Of a DNA stretch of 43,557 nt, positions 8,012 through 15,749 are shown piece after piece. The stretch is taken from the NCBI RefSeq assembly GCF_947500265.1, contig NZ_CANMRN010000005.1, positions 223,307-266,863 of the forward strand. Reading direction: 5' to 3'. Position 1 is the first letter of the stretch. Each line of letters opens with the position of its first letter. Source of the stretch: an uncultured Psychrobacter sp. GTDB taxonomy: Bacteria; Pseudomonadota; Gammaproteobacteria; Pseudomonadales; Moraxellaceae. A program made the position numbers and the translations under genes. Under the pieces are notes generated by a model. That model ran no database searches, had not been told where the DNA came from, and worked only from the letters and a program-made list of their open reading frames with translations.

Positions 8012-8029
8012 CATAGGGTAGCCATTTCA

Positions 8030-9289
8030 ATGTATCAACCGATATCAATTGTTAACGTTTACTATCAAGGATTTGGTGCCAAACGTCTTATTGGCAAATT
8101 AACGATGGACGGACGACACCCTGCCTTTGGCTATGATGCAGCGTGGCTGGCTGATGGACTGGAGCTGTCACCCATTGAGATGCCATTACGAGCAGCACCG
8201 TATTATGGTACTCATGCTTCAAGCCATTACCTATGCGGATTATTATCAGACAGCTTACCCGATGGTTGGGGAATGCTACTCATGGATAGGTTCTTTCGAA
8301 AAACAATGTCTCATGCTACGTCAATCAATGTTTTAGATCGCCTCGCTTATATTGGTAATTCAGCAATGGGAGCACTTAGTTTTGAGCCACAACAAGATTT
8401 ATCAGGCGCTGATATCGATATTAATGATTTTACTTTAGCCAAACTGGCCGCTGCCAATCAATCGATTTTATCTGGACAAGATAGTGACATATTGGCTGAG
8501 CTAATCGTCATAGGCGGCTCACCACAAGGTGCAAGGCCAAAAGCACTTGTCCTATATGATGAGGGAGCCGAGTTTATTGCTACGGATTTAACAAGCGAAC
8601 AGCCATCCGCAACGCCGTGGCTGATTAAGTTCCCTGCCCAATCTGAGCATAAAAGCGTTTGTCTATTAGAGTCACTTTATGCTGATATGGCTAAGCAAGC
8701 AGGCCTAAACATGCCTGCGCATCATTATTTTGATATCGGTGAAAAACATGCTGCTTTTGGGGTTGAACGTTTTGATCGCATGGGCAATCAACGCGTTCAT
8801 ACTCATACGCTAGCAGGTTTATTAGACATTGATTTTCGCATCCCATCACTAGATTATCTGCAGTATTTACGCTGCGTGCGTATGTTGACCCAATCACAAG
8901 TTGCTGTAGAAGATGGTTTTAGACATGCGGTATTCAATATCATTTTTAACAATAAAGACGATCATAGCAAGAACTTCTCTTTTATGATGGACAAGGCTGG
9001 CAGGTGGTCATTGTCGCCTGTCTATGATCTCGCTTATAACTCAGGTATGAATGGTTATCACCAGATGGATGTGACTGGTGAAGCTCAATACCCTACCCGA
9101 TCTCACTTATTAAAGTTGGCTAAACTTGCTGATATTAAGCAAAACAAGGCACAAGCTATTATTGATCAGGTAGCATCAGTTGCTGAAAACTTTTTGACTG
9201 TTATTAAAGATCATAACATTGAGAAAGAATTATCAAATCAGGTCATTCATGATATAAAAGCCAATCTCAATCGGATGGCAAATCAATAG
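8030..9289 (+). CDS. hipA: HipA-like serine/threonine kinase toxin
   Basis: HipA kinases phosphorylate a translation factor, classically glutamyl-tRNA synthetase, and induce growth arrest. The 419-residue protein has the N-terminal HipA subdomain (about 1-115, with DSLPDGWG) and the kinase lobe. Visible catalytic parts are the IGGSPQGARPK loop (Ser164), the ATP-binding Lys200 in PWLIKFP, the FGVERFDR strand, the catalytic loop NNKDDHSKNF with Asp310, and the metal-binding Asp333 in SPVYDLAYN. All are intact, so the kinase should be active. The target in this organism is unknown. It follows hipB closely and precedes the left direct repeat of the 21-kb block. Confidence 0.88.
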   Translation: MYQPISIVNVYYQGFGAKRLIGKLTMDGRHPAFGYDAAWLADGLELSPIEMPLRAAPYYGTHASSHYLCGLLSDSLPDGWGMLLMDRFFRKTMSHATSINVLDRLAYIGNSAMGALSFEPQQDLSGADIDINDFTLAKLAAANQSILSGQDSDILAELIVIGGSPQGARPKALVLYDEGAEFIATDLTSEQPSATPWLIKFPAQSEHKSVCLLESLYADMAKQAGLNMPAHHYFDIGEKHAAFGVERFDRMGNQRVHTHTLAGLLDIDFRIPSLDYLQYLRCVRMLTQSQVAVEDGFRHAVFNIIFNNKDDHSKNFSFMMDKAGRWSLSPVYDLAYNSGMNGYHQMDVTGEAQYPTRSHLLKLAKLADIKQNKAQAIIDQVASVAENFLTVIKDHNIEKELSNQVIHDIKANLNRMANQ

Positions 9290-9381
9290 ACCTTAAGAAG
9301 TTGTTAAATTTGTTGTTAAAAATAAATACTTAACTACCTTATCCCTTAATAATAAAGGGTTATGCTAAGTTAGGCGTTGCG

Positions 9382-9457
9382 TGGTGGGCGCACCATCAAA
9401 TAATATTAGAAGTAATAAAGAAACCCCATAGCCTATACGCTGTGGGGTTTTTATTAT
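9382..9457. repeat. Left direct repeat of the 21-kb block, tRNA-3'-end-like with terminator
   Basis: This 76-bp segment begins TGGTGGGCGCACCA, continues with an AT-rich spacer ATCAAATAATATTAGAAG and ends in the terminator hairpin. It recurs at 30443-30518 in the same orientation with one substitution, a one-base gap and one extra T. The ending TGGGCGC-A-CCA has the form of a tRNA acceptor 3' strand, discriminator and CCA, as in an Arg-type tRNA starting GCGCCCA. No tRNA body precedes it. This is the form expected of an attachment-site copy left by an integrative element, though the tRNA identity is inferred. Confidence 0.7.
9421..9453 (+). terminator. Intrinsic terminator within the left direct repeat
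   Basis: The arms AACCCCATAGC and GCTGTGGGGTT (one T-G pair) enclose the loop CTATAC and are followed by a T-run. It lies 130 bp after hipA and 21 bp from the convergent gabD-like stop codon, and would insulate the two. On the minus strand the leading A-run makes it partly bidirectional. Confidence 0.8.
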
Positions 9458-9473
9458 CTTTCAAAAGCTATAT

Positions 9474-10925
9474 TTAATTAATATCTAAACAAATATATTT
9501 AGTTTCGACATACTCTTCGATACCATACTTTGAGCCTTCACGTCCTAAGCCGGATTCTTTGATACCCCCAAACGGTGCCAACTCTGTCGTCAGCATTCCA
9601 GTATTGACTCCGACCATACCCACTTCGAGTGCTTCAGCAATACGCCATACACGCCCGATATCTCGGCTATAGAAATAACCTGCCAAACCATATTCAGTAC
9701 GATTTGCGAGAGCAACGCCCTCTTCATCTGTTTCGAATTTAAAAATTGGCGCAATAGGACCGAAAATTTCTTCATCTGCGACGCGCATATCGTTGTTGAC
9801 GTCGGTCAAAATAGTTGGCTCAAAAAAATTGCTACCAGCCTCAACTCTTTGACCACCACATAATACAGTTGCTCCTTTACTTTTCGCATCAGTAACCAGC
9901 GCCTCCGCATTATCTGCTGCAGACTGAGAAATCAAAGGCCCTTGTGTTATTCCTTCTTCTAAACCGTTACCAATTTTTATATCTCGTACTTGCTCTGCTA
10001 ATTTTTTGGTAAACTCATCATAAACACCTGCCTGTACAAAAAGACGATTGGCACATACACATGTTTGACCGCTATTACGGTACTTGCTCATCATTGCGCC
10101 TATCACAGCAGCATCTATATCTGCATCATCAAAAACGATGAAAGGTGCATTACCTCCCAATTCTAATGACATCTTTTTGACAGTATCAGCACACTGTTTC
10201 ATTAAGATTTTCCCCACCCGCGTGGACCCAGTAAAGCTGATTTTCTTAACTAAAGCGTTTGTAGTCATCTCCTTTCCGATCGCTATCGGATCACCTGTGA
10301 CTACGCTATATATACCGTCAGGAACACCAGCTTTCTGAGCCAAATAAGCCATTGCTAACGCAGAATAAGGCGTTTCCATTGCAGGCTTGACAATCATCGG
10401 GCATCCCGCTGCTAGCGCAGGACCTGCTTTGCGGCTAATCATAGAGTGCGGAAAGTTCCATGGGGTAATAGCTGCAGTGACGCCAACAGGTTGTTTAATC
10501 ACTACTAAACGCTTATCTGGCATGTGCCCAGGGATAAAATCACCGTAGATACGTTTCGCTTCTTCAGCAAACCATTCTAAGTAATCCAGCCCGCTTTGTA
10601 TTTCACCTTTTGCTTCAGCGATGGGTTTACCTTGTTCATGGGTCATTAAGACAGCCAAGTCTTCCATATTTTCAGCAATCAGCGTGTGCCAACGACGCAA
10701 AATACTACTACGTTCCTTACCTGTTTTTTTCGACCAAGTTGATTGAGCGATATCTGCAGCTTCAATGGCGCGTCGAGTCTCGTCACTTCCCATCATTGGT
10801 ACAGTACCAATCAGCTCTCCCGTTGCAGGATTCAGTACTTCATGGATTTCTTTATTATCAGCATCACACCACACGCCATCGATAAAGGCTTGTTGTCTAA
10901 ACAACGCATTATTCTTTAATTGCAT
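9474..10925 (-). CDS. gabD: Succinate-semialdehyde-type NAD(P)+ aldehyde dehydrogenase
   Basis: This 483-residue soluble dehydrogenase oxidises a semialdehyde, most likely succinate semialdehyde, to the acid. The whole chain aligns with the GabD type: the LNPATGELIGTVP start, TPWNF at 154-158, the general base Glu255 in SLELGGNAP and the nucleophile Cys289 in NSGQTCVCANR. The end reads GIKESGLGREGSKYGIEEYVETKY, a strong GabD signature. A TTGGAG ribosome site precedes the ATG. It is the third gene of a leftward operon with the GntR regulator and a CMD-family protein (26-bp gap). Glutarate semialdehyde or a related C4-C5 semialdehyde remains possible. Confidence 0.82.
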   Translation of the reverse strand: MQLKNNALFRQQAFIDGVWCDADNKEIHEVLNPATGELIGTVPMMGSDETRRAIEAADIAQSTWSKKTGKERSSILRRWHTLIAENMEDLAVLMTHEQGKPIAEAKGEIQSGLDYLEWFAEEAKRIYGDFIPGHMPDKRLVVIKQPVGVTAAITPWNFPHSMISRKAGPALAAGCPMIVKPAMETPYSALAMAYLAQKAGVPDGIYSVVTGDPIAIGKEMTTNALVKKISFTGSTRVGKILMKQCADTVKKMSLELGGNAPFIVFDDADIDAAVIGAMMSKYRNSGQTCVCANRLFVQAGVYDEFTKKLAEQVRDIKIGNGLEEGITQGPLISQSAADNAEALVTDAKSKGATVLCGGQRVEAGSNFFEPTILTDVNNDMRVADEEIFGPIAPIFKFETDEEGVALANRTEYGLAGYFYSRDIGRVWRIAEALEVGMVGVNTGMLTTELAPFGGIKESGLGREGSKYGIEEYVETKYICLDIN

Positions 10926-10951
10926 TTCTCACTCCAACTGGTTTTTTAGGA

Positions 10952-11332
10952 CTACAACAGTCCGCGTGTGGTCAGCACTTCACGGGCAATTCGAAAGCAC
11001 TCTACACCTTGTGGTACACCGCAATAAATCGCAATAGCATGTATAACAGCGCGTATCTCTTCAACAGAACAACCGTTATTAATTGCTCCATTTAGATGCA
11101 ACTCCCATTCATGCATTTTCCCCAAGGCAGCAATCATGGTTAAATTCATTAATGAACGGGTTTTGGCATCAATCGTCTCATCGCCCCATCCAAATCCCCA
11201 GCACCATTCGGTCATGGCTTCTTGAAATGGACGGTTAAAATCGTCAGCAGCTTGTAGGTTTTTCTCGACGTACTCAGCACCCAAAGTGGCTTTGCGTTGA
11301 GTAATCCCCAATTCAAATCGTTGTTTGTCCAT
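10952..11332 (-). CDS. Carboxymuconolactone decarboxylase family protein
   Basis: The 126-residue protein belongs to the CMD/AhpD-like all-alpha family. The core helix segment DAKTRSLMNLTMIAALGKMHEWELHL and the following GAINNGCSVEEIRAVIHAIAIYCGVPQGVE are typical, including the conserved Glu/His positions used in catalysis by true 4-carboxymuconolactone decarboxylases. It lacks the CXXC pair of peroxidase-type members. In context, 12 bp after the GntR gene and before a semialdehyde dehydrogenase, it is unlikely to be PcaC, since no protocatechuate genes are present. A decarboxylase or isomerase step in the unknown pathway is my inference. Confidence 0.75.
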   Translation of the reverse strand: MDKQRFELGITQRKATLGAEYVEKNLQAADDFNRPFQEAMTEWCWGFGWGDETIDAKTRSLMNLTMIAALGKMHEWELHLNGAINNGCSVEEIRAVIHAIAIYCGVPQGVECFRIAREVLTTRGLL

Positions 11333-11344
11333 TACTACCCCCTA

Positions 11345-11998
11345 TTACTGTTTATTAAGATGCAACCCCATATGGCAGGCTTCATCAATGTGTTTTCGAC
11401 AAGCTTCGATTGCCGACTTACTGTCACCTTTGGCAATACTATTAACGATATCTTGCAAGTTATTGGGACCTTTAGCAGCACGTTCTTGTGTAGATAAAGT
11501 CATAAAACGCAAACGACCAATACGTCCATTCAATCTCTCCGTTAACTCCCATGCGACCGTCATACCAGCCGTCACGAATAAATGCTCGTAAAATGAATAA
11601 GAATGCGCCAGCGCCTCCACCACATCTCCTGCATGTAAGTTTTCTCGAATCTGAACTAAGTGATTTTGTAACTTATCTACTAGCTCAGAGGTCACTTGCT
11701 CAGCACAATAGCGAACTGCTTCGCTCTCTAGCATCGTACGTAAATGGTAAATTTGGCGAATCTCATCACTTTCTAAAACAGCAACTGAAGATCCTCCCGC
11801 AGAAAACGTCACCAAGTGCTCACTTTCTAAATGTCTTATACATTCACGTACAACAGTCCGGCTGACACCCAACTGCTCACAGATAGTGCGCTCAACCAAA
11901 CGCTTACCTGGTTCAAGCTGTCCAATCATGATCGCTAAGCGTAACTGTTCTAATGTTGTCTCTTTCAACGTTTTTGGTTTTTCCACTTTCTCTAACAT
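11345..11998 (-). CDS. GntR-family transcriptional regulator (FadR/VanR-type, FCD domain)
   Basis: The 217-residue protein has an N-terminal winged helix-turn-helix (about 10-75, with GKRLVERTICEQLGVSRTVVRECIRHLESEHLV) and a C-terminal all-helical FCD ligand-binding domain (about 85-210). The FCD part includes the YHLRTMLESEAVRYCAE start and His-containing helices such as HSYSFYEHLF that usually bind a metal and a carboxylate ligand. It is the first gene of the leftward operon and is divergent from the AA_synth gene. The 187-bp region between them holds two 20-bp palindromes centred on GGTATACC, which it probably binds. It most likely represses both operons until an acid intermediate appears. 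Confidence 0.85.
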   Translation of the reverse strand: MLEKVEKPKTLKETTLEQLRLAIMIGQLEPGKRLVERTICEQLGVSRTVVRECIRHLESEHLVTFSAGGSSVAVLESDEIRQIYHLRTMLESEAVRYCAEQVTSELVDKLQNHLVQIRENLHAGDVVEALAHSYSFYEHLFVTAGMTVAWELTERLNGRIGRLRFMTLSTQERAAKGPNNLQDIVNSIAKGDSKSAIEACRKHIDEACHMGLHLNKQ

Positions 11999-12073
11999 AC
12001 GACCTCTATTTTGTAAGATGTAAATGCAGAGTATAACGACTGTGAAGCAAAAAAACAGTACGCTTTAATATAG

Positions 12074-12093
12074 TATTACGGTATACCATAATA
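12074..12093. promoter_or_regulatory. Candidate GntR operator 1
   Basis: TATTACGGTATACCATAATA is palindromic except for the base pairs next to the GGTATACC core. It lies 75 bp upstream of the regulator's start codon. Operator 2 has the same core, centre to centre 58 bp away. FadR/VanR-subfamily regulators recognise short palindromes of this kind. Confidence 0.6.
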
Positions 12094-12131
12094 TTTTTTT
12101 TCAAAAAAAGCTAGTAATTAATTTAATACCG

Positions 12132-12151
12132 TATTATGGTATACCAATATT
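12132..12151. promoter_or_regulatory. Candidate GntR operator 2
   Basis: TATTATGGTATACCAATATT repeats the GGTATACC core with AT-rich arms. It lies 34 bp upstream of the AA_synth start and overlaps a possible -10 box TATTAT (12132-12137), so binding there would block the rightward promoter. I see no third copy of the core in other intergenic regions that I checked. Confidence 0.6.
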
Positions 12152-12185
12152 GTTAAAGATTATTCATCACTGTAGGGAACCAATA

Positions 12186-12788
12186 ATGCTAAAACCAGAA
12201 ATCAGAAAAATCGTAACTTTTGAGGAAGAAACGTTCATTGAAGGATTCAAGGCCGCTGATACACCGCTTAGAATGTTTGCTGTTGCGGCGGTGATTACTA
12301 ACCCGTGGGCAGGACGTTATGTCGAAGATCTAAAACCTGAGATTCAAGCCTTCGGTCCTGTATTAGGTAAGCTAATGACCGATAAGATCATCGCTCTAGC
12401 TGGCGGTGCAGACAAAATACAAGCGTATGGCAAAGCGGCTGTCGTTGGACTTAATGGTGAAATCGAACACGCCTCAGGCCTGATTCATACGCTGCGTTTT
12501 GGCAATTTTTATCGTGAAGCTTTATCTGCCAGTAGTTATTTATCGTTTACTAACATGCGTGGCGGTGCAAACTCCCCCATTATGGTGCCGTTGATGGATA
12601 AAGATGATGTCGGTCGACGTTCACATTATCTGACCATTCAATTCGCCATTCCAGATGCCCCTCGTGATGATGAGGTAATCATCGTCTTAGGAGGTGCTAC
12701 TGGTGGCCGTCCGCATCATCGTATTGGTGATCGTTATCAAGACTTAGAAGATTTGGGCCGCGATCTAGATAATCCAGCAGCCGTATAG
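12186..12788 (+). CDS. AA_synth-family (PF06684) protein
   Basis: This 200-residue protein belongs to the family historically named 'amino acid synthesis', whose biochemical role is not established to my knowledge. I start at 12186 (MLKPEIRK), which follows TAGGGAACC; the frame from 12150 would run through operator 2. Family marks are TPLRMFAVAAVITNPWAGR near the N-terminus, GKAAVVGLNGEIEHASGLIHT in the middle, then NMRGGANSPIMVPLMDKDD and a C-terminal VLGGATGGRPHHRIGD. No signal or membrane segment is seen. It leads the rightward operon and is followed 13 bp later by an alpha/beta hydrolase, so it probably acts on a pathway intermediate, perhaps as a cyclic-amide hydrolase or an isomerase. 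That function is speculation. Confidence 0.8.
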   Translation: MLKPEIRKIVTFEEETFIEGFKAADTPLRMFAVAAVITNPWAGRYVEDLKPEIQAFGPVLGKLMTDKIIALAGGADKIQAYGKAAVVGLNGEIEHASGLIHTLRFGNFYREALSASSYLSFTNMRGGANSPIMVPLMDKDDVGRRSHYLTIQFAIPDAPRDDEVIIVLGGATGGRPHHRIGDRYQDLEDLGRDLDNPAAV

Positions 12789-12801
12789 GGAGTAGATATT
12801 A

Positions 12802-13638
12802 ATGAAGTGGTCACGTAAAACATCCAACGGAATCGCTTATCATTACAGTGTAAATGCCAGTGATAGCGTTAATGAAAAATCCACCCCAATTGTTTTTATC
12901 CATGGTGTGGGCTTACGAGCAGAGAGTTGGTACCAACAGCTGTCTGTATTTACTAAACACTATCATTGTTATGCGATTGATATGCCAGGACATGGGGAGA
13001 GCGATTTATTATCCAACCCTGTCCTGACGTTGGAAGACTTTTCTGATGTGCTAACAACATTCATTAATAATGTTGTGGGTCAACCAGCCATCATTGTTGG
13101 TCACTCATTAGGCGCGATGATGGCGTTACAGACTGCCGTATCGTCTCCCAAAGTAGTACTCGGTATCGCGGCATTGAATGCGATTTATAATCGTCCAGAT
13201 GAGGCGGCTCAAAATGTACAAGCTAGAGCCGAATCACTCATCAATGATCTCAATCAAAATGTCACTGAGCAACCAATAGCCAGATGGTTCGATGGCAATC
13301 CTAAATACCGCTCAGAGGCAGAGCTATGTCAAAAATGGTTAGATAATGGCAGTCGCTTAGGATATGCACGAGCCTATCAGATGTTTGCACATTTACGTGG
13401 TATTACAGAAGCGGACTTGCGACCCATTACAGTACCTGCGTTATTTCTAACAGGCGAACTGGATGTTAACTCTAAGCCCGAAATGTCACTGGCAATGGCA
13501 AATATATTACCCAATGCTGATGCCGTTATCGTACCCGAAGCCCGTCATATGACTCAAATGACACATTCGAATACGGTTAACGCTGCATTGGCAACATTTT
13601 TTACTCAATGTGACTCACACAATATGACGCTTGCTTAA
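12802..13638 (+). CDS. Alpha/beta hydrolase
   Basis: The 278-residue protein is a soluble serine hydrolase with the complete triad: Ser102 in VGHSLGAM, Asp221 in TGELDVNS and His249 in PEARHMTQM. The oxyanion segment IHGVGLRAESW and the MPGHGESD loop are typical of small-molecule hydrolases. A GGAGTAG ribosome site lies in the 13-bp gap after the AA_synth gene, which indicates tight coupling. In the analogous Rut pathway an alpha/beta hydrolase (RutD) sits with the monooxygenase and clears a carbamate-type intermediate. A lactonase, esterase or C-C hydrolase role here is equally possible. Confidence 0.82.
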   Translation: MKWSRKTSNGIAYHYSVNASDSVNEKSTPIVFIHGVGLRAESWYQQLSVFTKHYHCYAIDMPGHGESDLLSNPVLTLEDFSDVLTTFINNVVGQPAIIVGHSLGAMMALQTAVSSPKVVLGIAALNAIYNRPDEAAQNVQARAESLINDLNQNVTEQPIARWFDGNPKYRSEAELCQKWLDNGSRLGYARAYQMFAHLRGITEADLRPITVPALFLTGELDVNSKPEMSLAMANILPNADAVIVPEARHMTQMTHSNTVNAALATFFTQCDSHNMTLA

Positions 13639-13673
13639 TCTAAAAGCACGCCTATTTTTAAAAAGAGGTTCTC

Positions 13674-14585
13674 ATGAAGCAACTTGATCCTAAAACCCTA
13701 CGCAAAGCCTTTGGTAGCTATATGACTGGCGTTACTGTGATAACTGCGATGTCCAATGAGGGCAAACCTGTTGGCTTCACTGCTAACTCCTTTACATCAG
13801 TATCACTGGATCCACCACTTCTACTAGTATGCCCAGCAAAATCGTTATCTAGCTTCGATGTATTCGCTAATTGTGAACATTTTGCTGTCAATATTTTGAG
13901 CGAAGATCAACAGAACATCTCGAACATCTTTGCGGGCTCAAAAGACGAGCGCTTTAGTCAAATTGAGTGGCATAAAGATGAATACGGCAATCCAATTATA
14001 AAAGGTGCCTTGACACATTTTTCTTGTAAAACAGACCGTAATCTCGACGCTGGTGATCATCACCTCTTGATTGGTGAAGTGCTTGATTTTTCATCTCGTG
14101 AAGGATATGGCTTGGGCTACGCGTCTGGAGGTTATTTCAGCTTAGCACTAGAGCGTGAAGCCGCAGAAATCAGTACCCAAGAAAAACATGTCAATGTGGG
14201 TGTGATTATAGAGCACAATGGAAAAATCCTACTCAGTCAAAAGGATGGCAAAGCAACCTTGCCTAGTACGACTACCGATGACAATACCAATGCCGTTAGC
14301 ACGATCCAACAGTTTTTAGCAGACCGTAATATTGACGTTCAGTTGGGCGCTGTCTTCTCTATTTATGAGAATACTAAAACAAATACCAATTACATTTTTT
14401 ATCGAGCTACCGCTCAATCGGCTGACCCTAAAGGGCTAGGTGAATATATCTCAATCGATAGTATTTCCGAACAGCATTTTATTACACCGGCCATGAGTTC
14501 GATGATGACACGCTACGCAACTGAAAGTAAAAATGGGTTGTACGGTGTATATGTCGGTCAAGAAGAACACGGCAATGTTCATTAA
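13674..14585 (+). CDS. Flavin reductase with a degenerate Nudix-like C-terminal domain
   Basis: Residues about 1-165 form a flavin-reductase-like FMN-binding domain (PF01613): AFGSYMTGVTVITA, GFTANSFTSVSLDPPLLL, and the later GDHHLLIGEVLDF. It should supply reduced flavin to the luciferase-like oxygenase encoded next. Residues about 172-303 form an extra domain that starts VNVGVIIEHNGKILLSQKDGK-ATLP, the usual opening of a Nudix fold. The catalytic Nudix box (GX5EX7REUXEEXGU) is absent; the region reads STTTDDNTNAVSTIQQFLADR. The tail may be a ligand-sensing or docking domain. A plain reductase in this family is about 160-190 residues long, so this is a real fusion. The gaps to its neighbours are 35 and 65 bp. 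Confidence 0.8.
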   Translation: MKQLDPKTLRKAFGSYMTGVTVITAMSNEGKPVGFTANSFTSVSLDPPLLLVCPAKSLSSFDVFANCEHFAVNILSEDQQNISNIFAGSKDERFSQIEWHKDEYGNPIIKGALTHFSCKTDRNLDAGDHHLLIGEVLDFSSREGYGLGYASGGYFSLALEREAAEISTQEKHVNVGVIIEHNGKILLSQKDGKATLPSTTTDDNTNAVSTIQQFLADRNIDVQLGAVFSIYENTKTNTNYIFYRATAQSADPKGLGEYISIDSISEQHFITPAMSSMMTRYATESKNGLYGVYVGQEEHGNVH

Positions 14586-14650
14586 ACTTTATATTTATCG
14601 TCAATACTAAGTTAAAAGTCACACTAAAAAATAAACAAAGGAATTGTGTT

Positions 14651-15688
14651 ATGAAGTTTTCTTTATTTTTACATATGGAAAGAATTGATGAATCACAGAG
14701 CTATCAACAGCTCCATAACGATTTTATCGAGCTAGCAAAAATGGCTGACCAAGGTGGAATGCATGCCATCTGGACTGGTGAACACCATGGTATGGATTTT
14801 ACCATTGCTCCTAATCCGTTTTTAAACCTAGTTGATCTGGCTCATCACACTAAAAATGTGCGACTGGGTACAGGTACAGTCATTGCGCCATTTTGGCATC
14901 CTATCAAACTTGCTGGTGAAGCAGCAATGACTGATATTCTCACCAAAGGAAGATTGGATCTGGGAATTGCTCGCGGCGCCTATAATTTCGAATACGAACG
15001 TTTAATGCCTGGTATGGATGCAATGGAAGCTGGCGGGCGTATGCGTGAGCTGGTTCCTGCTGTACAGCAATTGTGGAAAGGCGACTATACCCATGATGGA
15101 AAATATACCCAATTCCCATCGACAACTTCAGCGCCAAAACCTTTACAAAAAGGTGGCGTACCAATGTGGATTGCAGCACGTGACCCTCACAGCCACAACT
15201 TTGCGGTAGAAAATGGTTGTAACGTTCAAGTCACTCCACTGTGGCAAGGGATGACAGAGATTCAAAATCTAATGACTGCTTTTAACAATGCCAAAGCTGA
15301 ACACGGCGAAGGTAAAAACCCGAAAATCATGCTTTTGCAACATGCTTATGTTGGTAGTGATGCGAATGACGTTGCTGAAGCGGCCAAATGTATCAGCCGT
15401 TTCTACTGCTATTTTGGCGCGTGGTTCAAAAACGAACGTCCTATTCGTCAAGGACTGCTTGAGCCATTGAGCGAAGAAGAAATGGCAAAAATCGACATGT
15501 ATGCTCCTGAAAAAATGTTAGAAAACATGCCTATTGGCACATCTGATCAGGTCATCGAAAAACTCAAAGTATATGAAGAATTGGGTTATGACGAGTTTGC
15601 ATTTTGGATTGACTCTAGTATGACTTTCGAGCAGAAACAGGCATCCTTGCGCCGTTTTATTGATGACGTCATGCCAGCATTTGCATAA
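14651..15688 (+). CDS. Luciferase-like (LLM class) flavin-dependent monooxygenase
   Basis: The 345-residue protein is the oxygenase component of a two-component flavin monooxygenase, a TIM barrel of the bacterial-luciferase family (PF00296). Visible marks are AIWTGEHHGMDF (about 40-52), LGTGTVIAPFWHP (about 76-88), GRLDLGIARGAYNFEYERLM and PMWIAARDPHSH. It uses FMNH2 from the partner reductase encoded just upstream. The C-terminal part holds YDEFAFWIDSSMTFEQ, conserved in this subgroup. Members such as RutA, SsuD and diketocamphane oxygenases differ in substrate, so sequence alone does not name it. It probably catalyses the ring-opening or N/C oxidation step that defines this operon. Confidence 0.85.
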   Translation: MKFSLFLHMERIDESQSYQQLHNDFIELAKMADQGGMHAIWTGEHHGMDFTIAPNPFLNLVDLAHHTKNVRLGTGTVIAPFWHPIKLAGEAAMTDILTKGRLDLGIARGAYNFEYERLMPGMDAMEAGGRMRELVPAVQQLWKGDYTHDGKYTQFPSTTSAPKPLQKGGVPMWIAARDPHSHNFAVENGCNVQVTPLWQGMTEIQNLMTAFNNAKAEHGEGKNPKIMLLQHAYVGSDANDVAEAAKCISRFYCYFGAWFKNERPIRQGLLEPLSEEEMAKIDMYAPEKMLENMPIGTSDQVIEKLKVYEELGYDEFAFWIDSSMTFEQKQASLRRFIDDVMPAFA

Positions 15689-15749
15689 CCATACTTAGTT
15701 TCTAGTAAATGATAAACAGATAACCCAATAAGAAATTTGGAGTACCACC

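Noticed and set aside
9360..9395. Possible complete tRNA gene ending in GGGCGCACCA
   Set aside because: No D-arm, anticodon arm or GTTCRA T-loop precedes the acceptor-like end in either repeat copy, so only a 3'-end fragment is supported.
10952..11332. Assignment of the CMD-family protein as PcaC of the protocatechuate branch
   Set aside because: No protocatechuate dioxygenase or cycloisomerase is present and the gene is in an operon with a GntR regulator and a semialdehyde dehydrogenase.
11551..11865. 104-codon plus-strand frame antisense to the GntR gene
   Set aside because: It is a shadow of the regulator coding sequence with no independent signals.
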